A DNA stretch of 58,530 nucleotides from Deltaproteobacteria bacterium. Lineage in GTDB: Bacteria > Myxococcota_A > UBA9160 > UBA4427. Below the pieces are notes generated by a model, which saw only the letters and a program-made list of their open reading frames with translations, had not been told where the DNA came from and did not search any database. A program made the position numbers and the translations under genes. The stretch spans positions 1-58,530 of the forward strand of contig NZHD01000070.1 in assembly GCA_002691205.1 (NCBI GenBank). The letters are read 5' to 3'. Positions 26,442 to 35,729 of this stretch are shown here, in pieces; positions within the stretch are counted from its first letter, which is position 1, and each line of letters opens with the position of its first letter.

Positions 26442-27062
26442 TCAGTGGTTGAACCGTCCGCGGAGGCTGATCCCGAAGAGTCCTAGACCCACAAGAAGCG
26501 CTGTCGAAGGTTCTGGGATGGCGAACAGCATGTCTTTACCGCTTTCGCTGTTTCCATCTTTATTAATCAGATTGCCCGGGGAATAGGAGGAGTTGGGGTC
26601 GACATGAACATAAATTTTTGATGAAGCCGTAGTATCTAGGCGCAAGTAATATTGAGTTCCTGTCGAAAGTTGAGCGTAGACTTCGTCGGAGGAAAACGTA
26701 ACCGCATCGTGGAGTGTGCTCTGATCAGCGCTATTATCCCTCTCGATGGTATTTGCTGCGATTGTCGATTGCCATATGGCTGCTCCGTTCCAACTTGATC
26801 GTATCGAAGCAGTGATAGTCTTATTATTTCCGCTGTTTGCTCGAAATAGGTATACGGTGATTTGATTAAGATAGACCTCTGATTCGTCTCCGTATGTGAT
26901 TTGAAAAGTCTGCCCCCACTCTTGATCAGATTTCAGTTCAAAAGCGTCTAGGTTAGAGGTCTCTAGGTGACTGGTGTACTTATCCCAGCCTGCAGTCAAC
27001 GCGAGCGCGGAGTTTGAGAGTAACAAGCAACTTACTGCAATGAGCCAGATGAGGGGTCGCAT
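26442..27062 (-). CDS. PEP-CTERM sorted surface protein
   Basis: I start at the ATG at 27062 because AGGAG lies six bases before it and because the product then opens with the signal peptide MRPLIWLIAVSCLLLSNSALA. The last 20 or so residues form a PEP-CTERM tail: IPEPST, a hydrophobic helix and a basic RGR end. Such proteins are exported, cut by an exosortase and attached to the surface or extracellular matrix. The middle is beta-rich (VYLNQITVYLF, TITASIRSSWN), like a secreted jelly-roll domain. No exosortase gene lies in the window, so it must be elsewhere. Its function is unknown. Confidence 0.85.
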   Translation of the reverse strand: MRPLIWLIAVSCLLLSNSALALTAGWDKYTSHLETSNLDAFELKSDQEWGQTFQITYGDESEVYLNQITVYLFRANSGNNKTITASIRSSWNGAAIWQSTIAANTIERDNSADQSTLHDAVTFSSDEVYAQLSTGTQYYLRLDTTASSKIYVHVDPNSSYSPGNLINKDGNSESGKDMLFAIPEPSTALLVGLGLFGISLRGRFNH

Positions 27063-27507
27063 ATCGATCTCCTGGGGGAAGAGTGCCTTTTGTTCGAATA
27101 ATCTCATACTATCATCGGGACTCGTTCGTTCACAGCTTTTTTAGTGACCGATCGGTTCTATCAGGAGGACGTAACGCTGTTGGCGTCAAAATGAAGCCGA
27201 GAGGGCGATTCTATCTGGATTAGGCAAGTGATCGGTTGCGTGAATAGAATGATGTCGAAACTATATAGTTGATTTGCACCATTTGATGATATGCAAGAAA
27301 CCGACTTGTGGGGCAATCGGGATGGAGTGATTTGGTCCGCAGTTCCCCCGCTTTTTCCGAATCCTCTAAGCCGAGCTTTCCTACGCCGTAAAGGGTCGAT
27401 TTTTGAAGGGGCGGCCTCTTCTCAGGTCGACGTCATCAAAATGCAAAAAACAGAAAGGCCATGGAGAGAACGGTTTTCATCTTCGATGACAGACCCTTCT
27501 AGAAATC
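27063..27507. other. intergenic region between divergent genes
   Basis: The stretch separates the leftward PEP-CTERM gene from the rightward DUF1295 gene and must carry both promoters. It contains the perfect palindrome ACCGATCGGT at 27147-27156 and a related GATCGGTT about 75 bases later. A rightward frame from 27291 has no ribosome binding site and looks non-coding. Confidence 0.5.
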
Positions 27508-28536
27508 ATGAAAAATCCGACTGCTTTTGGAATTGAAACCGGTTACATCACGTTGGATCGCGATCGATTTCTCGGCCGACGCAATTTGCTTAATTTTTTA
27601 CTGCTTCTTTGGGTCCCCATTCCGGCAGTCGTATGTTCGGTGATTTTGTTCGATTGGTTTCCAGTTGGACGAATTCCCCACGACCCTGGTCTGCATTGGC
27701 CCCAGAGTGCCGATCAGGCCGCCGCTCTTCTGCTTCACCATCCGGTATTGACGGTCAATCTGTTGTTTTTTGTTTTCGTCGATATTCAGTTTTTTTTGAT
27801 TGCAATGATCCAGAAGAGTACTTGGTTGATTGACCCCTATTGGACCCTTTTGCCGCCGCTGATCGCTCTATTCTTCTTTTCTCACCCGCTAGCGGATTCA
27901 TTAAACGTTCGAGCCATTCTCTGTCTGGGCCTGCTCGGAGTCTGGTCGATTCGGCTTACGGGAAACTATTTTCGAAGAGAGCAATGGCGATTCGGGTTGA
28001 GGGAGGATTGGCGATACGCAAAAATGCGAATCGAGAGGCGCTTTTTTGGAGTCGAACAGATTGTCGTGGTTTACTTGGCTCAGCACGCCATGTTGGTGGG
28101 CTTGAGTCTGCCTTTTTTCGCTGTTGCCTTCTTTGATCTTCCCGTTGGGCTCGCCGACGGGATCTTCTTTCTGGGGGCCTGTGTGGGCTTGGTGATCGCA
28201 GGTTTGGCCGATCGCCAGCTAGATGTTTTCATGCGCGAGAATGCTCGGCGTGTGTCGCTTGGAAAGATACGTCACCAGTTGCTGGATTCGGGGATCTGGC
28301 GCTACTCGAGGCACCCGAACTACTTTGGCGAACAGCTCTTCTGGTGGTCCATCGCGGGCTTTGGAATAGTCTGTGGTGAATATTGGGTCGTTATGGGAAC
28401 GGCCTTTAATTCCTGTGTCCTCGCAAGCGTTACTGTGATGACAGAGCGGAGGATGCTAGCTATTCCGGAACGTGCAATGGCCTTCAGGGCTTATCAAGAT
28501 CGCACATCCGTTTGGGTCCCCTGGTGGCCACGTTAA
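27508..28536 (+). CDS. DUF1295 membrane protein, steroid-5-alpha-reductase-like
   Basis: This 342-residue integral membrane protein has several hydrophobic helices and the C-terminal signature of DUF1295: LTGNYFRREQWRFGLREDWRYAKMR, then SGIWRYSRHPNYFGEQLFWW. This family is related to the 3-oxo-5-alpha-steroid 4-dehydrogenases and isoprenylcysteine methyltransferases, which act on lipid substrates with NADPH or SAM at the membrane. The exact reaction of DUF1295 members is unknown to me. Start at ATG 27508 with only a weak ribosome binding site. It stands alone between divergent and convergent genes. A role in sterol or long-chain lipid modification would be inference from the family. Confidence 0.85.
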   Translation: MKNPTAFGIETGYITLDRDRFLGRRNLLNFLLLLWVPIPAVVCSVILFDWFPVGRIPHDPGLHWPQSADQAAALLLHHPVLTVNLLFFVFVDIQFFLIAMIQKSTWLIDPYWTLLPPLIALFFFSHPLADSLNVRAILCLGLLGVWSIRLTGNYFRREQWRFGLREDWRYAKMRIERRFFGVEQIVVVYLAQHAMLVGLSLPFFAVAFFDLPVGLADGIFFLGACVGLVIAGLADRQLDVFMRENARRVSLGKIRHQLLDSGIWRYSRHPNYFGEQLFWWSIAGFGIVCGEYWVVMGTAFNSCVLASVTVMTERRMLAIPERAMAFRAYQDRTSVWVPWWPR

Positions 28537-28631
28537 GTCTTGGTTGGAGTCCTCGGGTTGCCGAGCAAAGTCGGGTTACGCGAATGAGTGAGAAAAGACC
28601 TCTTTTTGTGAGTTCCTACCGGCGGGTCGGT

Positions 28632-29507
28632 TCAGGTCGGCTTTTTTAGAAGCAAGCGAATTTCATTGGTCTTGAGATCGAGTTCATTGTAGCGGACACA
28701 GAGTTCGGGAGGTGGTTCTTCTGGCCTTTGGCCGCGATGCTCGCGGATGATCTCGAAACCTACGCTTGAAAAAAGCTGAACGAGTTCGTCTCCAGTGAGT
28801 CGATTGAGGCCAAGGTATTCATCAAAGAGCCATCGCTTGAATTCAGGGGTGATGCCATTGCGTGATGCGAGATCTTGCTCGCTTTCGACCAGCTCGCCTT
28901 CGAACGACATCACCGATCGTTCCAGTTCATCAGGTTCAAGCAAGAGGTGAGCCCACGGCTGCGAGATGACTCGCTGAAGGTGCGACCCGAACGCAGAATA
29001 GTAGAGGGGTTCAATCTGAATAAAAGCAATACCGCCGGATCGTAATGTCTCAAAAAGAATTTGAGCCGTTGGGCGCAAGTCTTGGCGATCGACGTGCTCA
29101 AGTACCGACCAACTATAGACTCCGTCTAAGCTTCTCGATCCTGGGGGCTTTCCAGGTTCTACGAGTCGAAACTCCAACTGTTTAGGGAGTGAGGCAAGCT
29201 TGATCTGCTTTTGAGCAAGAGATTCAAGCTGCGAGAAGGCTCGAGTGATGTCGACACCAAGTAGGTGCTTGGGTTGACCTCGCAGAACGACGCCAAGGGC
29301 CGTGATGCCATCCCCACAGCCGAAATCTAAGAGTTTCGAGCCTTCGATTTTCAACTGAGACCCAAGCCACTCCTGAATCGTTTCGGCTGCGAAACTAAAA
29401 TGCCCTCGAAACCACTCGTCGCAAATCTCGTCTTCGTCCCAAGTGTTTCGTCGAAAATGATTCTGAATCCATTCTTGGATTGATATCCCGCCTCGCATCA
29501 GTCCCAT
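28632..29507 (-). CDS. class I SAM-dependent methyltransferase
   Basis: The SAM-binding motif I reads LLDFGCGDG, followed by LGVDIT at the end of strand two and SLDGVYSWSVLEHVD as post-motif I and II. This is the classic Rossmann-like methyltransferase fold. The N-terminal 55 residues form a helical cap (EEWIQ.HFRRNTWDEDE type), and the C-terminal part with RHRGQRPEEPP is unusual. I place the start at the ATG at 29507 (GAGAGG just upstream, short spacing). ATGs at 29498 and 29576 are alternatives, giving up to 23 more residues. The substrate is not visible; many relatives methylate small molecules or sugars. It converges with DUF1295 and diverges from the exonuclease. Confidence 0.82.
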   Translation of the reverse strand: MGLMRGGISIQEWIQNHFRRNTWDEDEICDEWFRGHFSFAAETIQEWLGSQLKIEGSKLLDFGCGDGITALGVVLRGQPKHLLGVDITRAFSQLESLAQKQIKLASLPKQLEFRLVEPGKPPGSRSLDGVYSWSVLEHVDRQDLRPTAQILFETLRSGGIAFIQIEPLYYSAFGSHLQRVISQPWAHLLLEPDELERSVMSFEGELVESEQDLASRNGITPEFKRWLFDEYLGLNRLTGDELVQLFSSVGFEIIREHRGQRPEEPPPELCVRYNELDLKTNEIRLLLKKPT

Positions 29508-29715
29508 ATCCTCTCGGAGAGCAATCGGTGTTCTATTTGAAGAGTGTAACCTTCTTGAGACGAGCGTACCTCCCATCTATCTTGTCTAGGCAGGTGACGG
29601 AAATACGGTAGATATAGGCTGCATCATAAAATAGAAGATCATTCCCGCGGCTTCTGATAGCTTTCTGTTTCTATTTGCATTGGCAGATTTTCTAGCGCGT
29701 CGAAAAGGAGCTCGA

Positions 29716-30573
29716 ATGAGATGGATTGGCCAGTCAGAGGATGAATCTCAAGTGGTCTTGAATAGATTCACCGGTCAATTTGAAACGAAATCCGAAGAGC
29801 GCGTCCCTCAAAGAATTCGTACGGGTCTTGTACTCGATGTTGAGGCGACGGGCCTGGATGTCGAAGCGGATGAAGTCATCGAATTGGCAGGGCGTCCTTT
29901 CGAGTATGACTGGGAAACGGGATGCATTATCTCAGTAGGCGAAGCTTTTCATTCCCTACGTGATCCCGGAGTTCCGTTGCAGCCTGTGATTACTAGGATT
30001 ACGGGCCTCAAGGATTCTGACCTTGCCGGTCAGGTCTTCGATGAGGAGGCTGCATCCGATTTAATCCAGGGAGCCAATATTATTATCGCCCATAACGCGA
30101 GCTACGACCGACCGATGACCGAGCGGCTTTTGGGCCGTGGGGACAAAGTTTGGGCCTGTTCGTATCGCCAAATCGATTGGACTGAGCTGGGATTTCCGGC
30201 CGCTAAGCTTGAAGTTCTAGCGATCTATCATGGTTTCTTTTTCGAAGCGCATCGCGCCGGTGCGGATGTGGATGCGTTGCTGCATTTGTTGACGTTCGCT
30301 CATCCTGAATCGGGACGGCCATACCTAAGTCATCTTTTAGATGCCGCGAGAGAGCCCATGTGCCGCGTGCGAGCGGTGGGGGCCCCATTCGAGAGTAAAG
30401 ACCAGCTTAAGCAGAGAGGCTATCGCTGGGACGCAAAGAATCGATATTGGGCGACCGAGATTCCCGAGGCCTCTTTGTCGGAAGAGAGGCTGTGGCTTGA
30501 GTCAGACGTCTACCGCGGAGCGGAATCTGCGGAGATCGAGTCCATCGGGTTATCTGAGAGGTTTCGTCCATAG
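29716..30573 (+). CDS. DnaQ-like 3'-5' exonuclease (DEDDh)
   Basis: The protein carries the three exonuclease motifs: DVEATG (Asp41, Glu43), HNASYD with Asp131, and HRAGAD with His179 and Asp184, the DEDDh arrangement of DNA polymerase III epsilon-type proofreading enzymes. I use the ATG at 29716, which has AAAGGAG five to six bases upstream; the longer frame begins at a TTG. The 285-residue length is more than a bare exonuclease domain, and the C-terminal 60 residues (KQRGYRWDAKNRYWATEIP) form a second small domain found in some bacterial 3'-5' exonucleases. It is probably a cytosolic repair or RNA/DNA-trimming enzyme rather than the replicative epsilon subunit. Confidence 0.88.
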   Translation: MRWIGQSEDESQVVLNRFTGQFETKSEERVPQRIRTGLVLDVEATGLDVEADEVIELAGRPFEYDWETGCIISVGEAFHSLRDPGVPLQPVITRITGLKDSDLAGQVFDEEAASDLIQGANIIIAHNASYDRPMTERLLGRGDKVWACSYRQIDWTELGFPAAKLEVLAIYHGFFFEAHRAGADVDALLHLLTFAHPESGRPYLSHLLDAAREPMCRVRAVGAPFESKDQLKQRGYRWDAKNRYWATEIPEASLSEERLWLESDVYRGAESAEIESIGLSERFRP

Positions 30574-30625
30574 GCTGATCGCCTCACGAGGGGGTATGCC
30601 ATCTAGCTGGATTGGGCGAACGGAT

Positions 30626-31612
30626 TCAGAGGCTGTCGAGGAAATGAAGGATGGCTGAGTTTGTCTCAGAAGGGGCTTCTTGCTGAATCCAATGCCCCTT
30701 ATTCGGGATCAACTTGACTCCTCGCAGGTCATTTACGGCTTTTTTTATCCCAGCCGTGAGGATTTCCTGAGTCGTTCCAGCGATGACCATATCTTGTTCG
30801 CCCGCGATGAATAGAGTTGGAATTTTAATTTTAACATCCTGCAGATGAGCCGTGAGTTCCCAGTTGCGATGAAAATTTCTGTAGTAGTTTATTCCTCCAC
30901 GGAAGCCGGCTTTCTCAAATTGCTGAACGGTATAATCCAAGTCTTTTTGAGTAAGCCAATCGGGTAGACCCTTAGCGGCGCCCAATCTTTCGATCCAACC
31001 GCCGGCCGAGCGATTTGGGTCTGTAATGATTGGGGCCTCTCGTGGAGAATTGGGCGACAGGTACAATCGGCTGATCAGCGCCCGGGGATCACCATCGTAT
31101 TCTTTTTCAGCCATTCCATTGGGCTCATTGTGATAGAGAATGTAAAAGAAGAGATCACCGAACTTTTCCCGCCAGAGTTCCATGGGTGACTGTGTGGGGC
31201 GACCCGAATACGGCACACTCATTGCGACGAGAGCTGAAAACCGATTTGGATGCAGCAGAACAGTGCTCCAGGCGACAATCGCTCCCCAGTCGTGACCGAC
31301 CAAGATGGCTTTTTCTTCTCCGAAGGCGTCAATCACTCCGACGAGGTCAGCTGCGAGTTCGGTGATGTTGTAGTCCTCAACATGGGTCGGCTTATCGCTT
31401 TCGCCATAGCCTCTCATGTCCGGTGCGGCGACTCGATACCCGGCCTCCGCTAAAAACGTAATTTGATGTCGCCACGAGTACCACGATTCTGGCCATCCGT
31501 GGGCAAGTAATACGAGGGGGCCAGATTCGCCGGCTTCGGCCACTCTGAGCCGCAACCCGTTCGACTCAATGAACCGAAAAGTGATGCCCTCTATGGGTGA
31601 TGGAGTCTTCAT
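30626..31612 (-). CDS. epoxide-hydrolase-type alpha/beta hydrolase
   Basis: The product has the soluble epoxide hydrolase pattern: oxyanion HGWP (38-41), a nucleophile Asp108 in GHDWG, a charge-relay Asp in AGEQDM and a His in NKGHWIQQEAP. Such enzymes open epoxides to diols by a covalent ester. I start at the ATG at 31612 (MKTPSPIEG), with AAGAGAAG upstream; the longer frame adds 53 residues that look non-homologous. The 328-residue length is usual. The cap region (PYSGRP, WREKFGDLFFYILYHNEPNG) agrees with this group. The gene is a single leftward unit; the substrate could be a plant or microbial epoxide. Confidence 0.86.
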   Translation of the reverse strand: MKTPSPIEGITFRFIESNGLRLRVAEAGESGPLVLLAHGWPESWYSWRHQITFLAEAGYRVAAPDMRGYGESDKPTHVEDYNITELAADLVGVIDAFGEEKAILVGHDWGAIVAWSTVLLHPNRFSALVAMSVPYSGRPTQSPMELWREKFGDLFFYILYHNEPNGMAEKEYDGDPRALISRLYLSPNSPREAPIITDPNRSAGGWIERLGAAKGLPDWLTQKDLDYTVQQFEKAGFRGGINYYRNFHRNWELTAHLQDVKIKIPTLFIAGEQDMVIAGTTQEILTAGIKKAVNDLRGVKLIPNKGHWIQQEAPSETNSAILHFLDSL

Positions 31613-32139
31613 TTTAGACTTCTCTTTGTTTGAAAGTGAGGCGAATTTTAGAATGTATTCGCCCAGACAGTACTGCAAAATCGATCGCTCAACTGCGATC
31701 CAGAGGTTCTGTGTGTTTCTAATCATTACGATCAGCTTTTTATTCGATTGATGATTTCTGGATACTCGCAACGAAGAAAGAGTGTCATCAGTGAGCTTCG
31801 CTTCCTCGCACGGGAATTCCGCTCCGAGACCAGAAAGGCCTTCACCGGTCGGTGCGATGAAAATGAAAAAATTAATTTTGACGGGTATTAGGCTGTACTA
31901 GACGGAGGGAGATAATCTGCATGCCCTCCTGGAAAGTTGAGTCGAAGAACATGCTCCCACTTAGGTGTCTTTTTTCCGGGCGAATCGCAAGGGATCAGTT
32001 TCATGGACCCCATCCCCCGTTGCACTCGAAGGGAGCTTTGGCAAGAAAAGGCTTACGGTTTGAGCGCCAGCTAGTCCCCCACCTAGGTTGATTGGGCCTA
32101 GGTGGGGTGGGTGGCGGCTAGCTCGTGTGAGTGCTCTCT
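31613..32139. other. intergenic region with long hairpin
   Basis: The region holds the leader of the epoxide hydrolase and, at its right end, the 3' side of the leftward gene at 32140. A perfect 11-base inverted repeat lies at 32077-32087 (CCCCACCTAGG) and 32097-32107 (CCTAGGTGGGG) with a nine-base loop. No run of T follows on either strand. I see no gene in the remainder. Confidence 0.6.
32077..32107 (-). terminator. perfect 11-bp hairpin after leftward gene
   Basis: The arms CCCCACCTAGG and CCTAGGTGGGG pair without mismatch around a nine-base loop, 33 bases past the stop of the gene at 32140. Partial pairing continues outward (CTAG / GGCTAG). The absence of a T tract means it could instead be an mRNA-stabilising 3' stem. 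Confidence 0.5.
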
Positions 32140-32880
32140 CTACTGTTTAAAATCTTCAAGGGATAGGTCGTTATCCCAAGTCTTCACGATTTCGGAGAGC
32201 ACAGAATTGATCACGGTTGAATTCTCGGCGTTCGCCTTCATGAACTTAGCCCAAGCGCCCGTGGCATAGAGCTGGTCGTTCCACTTCTCCATTTCCGTTT
32301 GGCTCTGGTAGCCAATGGAGACGACCATATTGCTCGATCCACCGAAGCCAGCATTTCCGTAGGCGACGCGCGACAGCCAAATTTGACCCGGAAAATTTTT
32401 GGTGTCGGTGCTGCTCATCATTTCGTTCATGCTTTGCATAAATAGCATGGGGTCTTTGACTTGAAGGTTGATCGCAGTCCAAATTTTGTCATCGTTTGAA
32501 ACGGTTCCCCACCCTTGAATGGTGCCGTTTGAGACATTGCTCAGAGGTTTAGCGACCTTGCCTATAGATTTTAAAAGCTTGGGAAAGTCATTTGTTTGAC
32601 TAGCCGCTTGTGAGATCTTGTCGTAATCCGCTCGTGATCCATAGAGGCCGACGACAATGTGAGTGGCTGGGTTGGCGCCGGCGAACAAGATTCGATGGAC
32701 GCGAACAGAGCTTTCTCCAGTTTTTCCTGGATCGCTGGCTTTGAATTTATCGATCGCTGCTATGACTTCGGCTGCTTCCCCGGGCTTGACTTGAAGTTCA
32801 AGGGCATTCCACATTTGCCCCGACTGTGCCGAAAGAGGCACAATAAGGAGGATTACAATGGAAAGAATTACTGACTTCAC
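32140..32880 (-). CDS. secreted protein with duplicated ferredoxin-like domain
   Basis: A GTG start with AAGGAG seven bases upstream gives a 246-residue product with signal peptide MKSVILSIVILLIVPLSAQS. The mature part is two repeats of about 105 residues: repeat one begins MWNALELQVKP and has VRVHRILFAG..THIVVGLYGSRADYDK; repeat two begins IWTAINLQVKD and has IWLSRVAYG..NMVVSIGYQSQTEMEKW. Each looks like a dimeric alpha/beta barrel unit, so the protein probably folds as one closed barrel made by internal duplication. Such barrels often bind or chelate small molecules. The function in the periplasm is unknown; a hairpin follows the stop. Confidence 0.78.
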   Translation of the reverse strand: MKSVILSIVILLIVPLSAQSGQMWNALELQVKPGEAAEVIAAIDKFKASDPGKTGESSVRVHRILFAGANPATHIVVGLYGSRADYDKISQAASQTNDFPKLLKSIGKVAKPLSNVSNGTIQGWGTVSNDDKIWTAINLQVKDPMLFMQSMNEMMSSTDTKNFPGQIWLSRVAYGNAGFGGSSNMVVSIGYQSQTEMEKWNDQLYATGAWAKFMKANAENSTVINSVLSEIVKTWDNDLSLEDFKQ

Positions 32881-33471
32881 TTCACTTCTCCTTCTTTTGA
32901 AAGTTGATGGATTTCTCTTGTTAGACGGTTTTGTTATCCAGGAAAGTTTTCTAACACACCAAACTAATCAATGCCTTGATTAAAGAAATTGGAGTAAAAA
33001 TGTACGCAAAATGTAACCAGAGTGATCTCTTCAGCCTTTTGAGAAGGGGGCAGATATGGCGATAGCAATAGCCTGTGAATCTATAAGGGACATTTGAAAG
33101 CAGCGTGAGCGAGGTCTGATTTATTTAATAGGATTAAATAAACCCGGAGAAGCTATCGGGTCTCTATGTTGAGGCAGAGCGCCGAGTGATGGGATGGGCG
33201 GGCTCCTCTCGACGTGTGATGTAGCTGATCGGTGACTCGGCCGTTGAGCCCGGGACCAGAGAGCCTGATCGATCCCGATGCCATTGCCCTTGTTGCTGAA
33301 CCATGAGTGCCTATGGGCTTCGGGTTTCGGGGTCTCTAGGCATCCATCCAGCCGCGTTGTAGAGCTTAATGACGTGCCATTGAGGAACAGGACATTGTGC
33401 AATTTTCGTCCATCAAGGCGTTCGGCGCGCTGATCAAAATGGTAGATCAGGTGGGTCCCAAAAAAGTTCGT
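32881..33471. other. intergenic region, no gene seen
   Basis: Two genes run leftward on either side, so this stretch holds the promoter and leader of the gene ending at 32140 and the 3' side of the dioxygenase at 33472. It is AT-rich at 32930-33020, which fits a promoter. Short frames on both strands (around 33121-33402 and 33397-33684) lack ribosome binding sites and protein-like composition. Confidence 0.5.
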
Positions 33472-34371
33472 TTAGAAGGGCCGTCGGCGAATTGTTCGAG
33501 CAGCTCGTCGGGCAGCTCTGAGGATGACATTCTCTCTCTTTGGGGTCGGTGGGAACTCATGGAGCGGAATATCTTCGGGCGTTGGATAAAAAACCCCAGA
33601 CCGATCCGCAGCGGTGCCTGCAAGATTACTTTTCGTCGTAGTCAGGCCAAGGAGTTGTCTGCGGACAGGACTGAGCGGGTTTGAGCCTTCGGCGAATGTG
33701 CAGTCACTGAAGGGTTGTATCCAGCGATAGCCATATTGAATAAAAACAGCACGACGAATCATGTCCGAGTGATTTGGACTCTGGAGTGAGTGGATGGTGC
33801 GGAAGTCAAAGAGGATCGCATCGCCGGGCCGAGTGTTAAGAGGGATGGCTTCAGCAGGTCTCTTCGGAGAGGGAGGAGGGGGCGCCGATGAGTGGTGACT
33901 CCCCGGTAAGATAAAGGTTTGCCCGCGGTTGGGTTCGGAGAGGTCGCTTAAATAGAAACCCACTTTAATAAAAACGAGAGGCACTGGGGAGGGGAGGTCT
34001 TCAATGACTGCGCCTCCGTCCCTGTGCCACGAGTATCCAAATTTCCTTTTGGTTGAGGTGGTCGGATTACGGTTGATGTGACTGTGATTGATCCAGATAT
34101 TGTCGCCGAGTAGTCCTTGTATTTTGGGGAGAATCGTATCCAGGTCAGTAAGCTCGAGGAAAGCACGATCCATTCCAAAGATGTCCACGCGATTTTGTGC
34201 TTTATCGGACCGGTCTGACGCGTAGGTATCAATTTTTTCAGAGAGTTCTGTCACTAAACTTTGCGGGATCGCTCCGGGGACATGGAGGTAGCCTTGCGTT
34301 AGGAACCTATTTTTGTCTTCTGGAGTTAAGCCAGAGGAAGGGCTTTTTTTCACAGTTGAATGATCCGGCAT
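33472..34371 (-). CDS. phytanoyl-CoA dioxygenase-like Fe(II)/2OG enzyme
   Basis: The iron triad is visible: His116 and Asp118 in WHRDGG and the distal His194 in FRTIHSLQSPN, followed by RRAVFIQYGYRW with a likely 2-oxoglutarate-binding arginine. The rest fits the PhyH family, which hydroxylates phytanoyl-CoA or, in many bacteria, unrelated small molecules such as ectoine. The 299-residue length is typical. The extra C-terminal tail is basic (RAARRAARTIRRR) and unlike the core. The start is not fixed by a strong ribosome binding site. It lies just upstream of a CoA transferase family III gene that runs the same way, so both may share an operon. The substrate is unknown. Confidence 0.85.
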   Translation of the reverse strand: MPDHSTVKKSPSSGLTPEDKNRFLTQGYLHVPGAIPQSLVTELSEKIDTYASDRSDKAQNRVDIFGMDRAFLELTDLDTILPKIQGLLGDNIWINHSHINRNPTTSTKRKFGYSWHRDGGAVIEDLPSPVPLVFIKVGFYLSDLSEPNRGQTFILPGSHHSSAPPPPSPKRPAEAIPLNTRPGDAILFDFRTIHSLQSPNHSDMIRRAVFIQYGYRWIQPFSDCTFAEGSNPLSPVRRQLLGLTTTKSNLAGTAADRSGVFYPTPEDIPLHEFPPTPKRENVILRAARRAARTIRRRPF

Positions 34372-34460
34372 ATTGCTTAACAGTCTAGCCTCAGGCGAAG
34401 CCTTGGAGAGTCTTGTCGAATAGGAAACCTTTGGGTCACGAGGACGATTGGATAATGCCT

Positions 34461-35729
34461 CTATATCGCTCCTAGTTCACGGAGTTCATCGACACGTTCC
34501 TCTGAGTATCCCAATAGCTCTCCGTAGACGACATGGTTGGCGGAGGCTTGTGGTAAGCCCGGGAATCGAATTTTGACGGGATGGCCCATCATGCGAAAGG
34601 GAACGCCTGGCATCTTTAGCTCGATACCTGTTGTGGGGTCTTCAATCACTCGGAAGGAGTCACGCTCTCGACAATGATCGTCCTCTTCGATGTTCTCCAT
34701 GGTCAAGATCGGTCCTGCAGTGATTCCTTTGCTCTGAAAGATTTCAAGCGCCTCTGATTCAGTGCGCGTAGAGTGCCATTCTTGAATGATCTCGTTCAAG
34801 GCTGTCCGGTGCTCAGGTTTGATGCGATCAGTATTGGTCCGAAAGCGAGGGTCCTCGATGAGTTCTGCCCGATCCATCAGAATGGCCAAGTTCTCCCAAG
34901 GCTTTTGAGCCGAACACGAGAGAGCGATCCATCGATGGTCTTTCGTCCGGTAAACGCTCCGCGGGGCGGCCGCTCTTAATTCGTTTCCGATAGGTTCTGG
35001 GTTTTCGCCTGTCAATTTGTAGCTGACGAACTCGCCGCCGAAATATCCGAATAAGGGCTCGTAAAGCGAGATGTCAATTAACTGTCCTCCTCGCACTCCG
35101 CGCTCTTGTTGAATAAACGCGAGGCTAATGGCGTAGGCGAGATGGATGCCCGTGGTGAGATCGGCCAGCGCCATGGGTGGGCTGAGAGGACCTCGGTCGG
35201 TACTGCCGTTTAGGTACGAAAATCCGCTGTAGGCTTCGGCGAGGGTTCCAAAGCCAGGTTGCTCTGACTTTGGGCCGGTCATCCCGTATCCAGATACTTT
35301 TCCAACGATTAAGCCGGGGTTCAGTTCCATGAGGTACTCATAGGAAAGGCCCAAACGATCCATGGCTCCAAGTCGTGTGTTCTCAATGAGGACATCGGAC
35401 TGTTTGATGAGTTCGCAAAAGATTTCCTTGCCTTCCTCCGCTTTGAGATTGATGGTGACAGGAAATTTATTTCGACCTACAACCGAATGGTAGGGTTCGA
35501 TTCCTAATTCATGAAGGGTTCCCCATGTGCGTAAGGCATCGGGCACTCTAGGGTTCTCAATCTTGATGATATCTGCGCCAGCATCCCCGAGCATGGCGGC
35601 CGCATAGGGAGCGGCCATGACGGTAGACATGTCGAGTACTCTTTTGCCTGCGAGCGGGAGCCCTTGGAAGCAAGTGTGCGCACGTTGGGACGCAATAAAT
35701 TGATCAAGTTCCTCTTTGCTTCGGGCCAT
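34461..35729 (-). CDS. CoA transferase family III (CaiB/BaiF type)
   Basis: This 422-residue enzyme matches family III CoA transferases, which move CoA from one acid to another, or in the racemase branch epimerise 2-methylacyl-CoA. The conserved N-terminal DMSTVMAAPYAAAMLGDAGADIIKIE, the catalytic Asp190 in ALADLTTG and the late GITAGPI segment are present. GGAG lies ahead of the ATG at 35729. It precedes the PhyH-like gene (89-base gap) on the same strand. The combination of a CoA transferase and a PhyH-like dioxygenase suggests breakdown of a branched-chain or terpenoid acid, but that is inference. Confidence 0.9.
   Translation of the reverse strand: MARSKEELDQFIASQRAHTCFQGLPLAGKRVLDMSTVMAAPYAAAMLGDAGADIIKIENPRVPDALRTWGTLHELGIEPYHSVVGRNKFPVTINLKAEEGKEIFCELIKQSDVLIENTRLGAMDRLGLSYEYLMELNPGLIVGKVSGYGMTGPKSEQPGFGTLAEAYSGFSYLNGSTDRGPLSPPMALADLTTGIHLAYAISLAFIQQERGVRGGQLIDISLYEPLFGYFGGEFVSYKLTGENPEPIGNELRAAAPRSVYRTKDHRWIALSCSAQKPWENLAILMDRAELIEDPRFRTNTDRIKPEHRTALNEIIQEWHSTRTESEALEIFQSKGITAGPILTMENIEEDDHCRERDSFRVIEDPTTGIELKMPGVPFRMMGHPVKIRFPGLPQASANHVVYGELLGYSEERVDELRELGAI

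Noticed and set aside
33121..33684. short frames on both strands near 33.1-33.7 kb
   Set aside because: No ribosome sites, poor composition and overlap with the dioxygenase.
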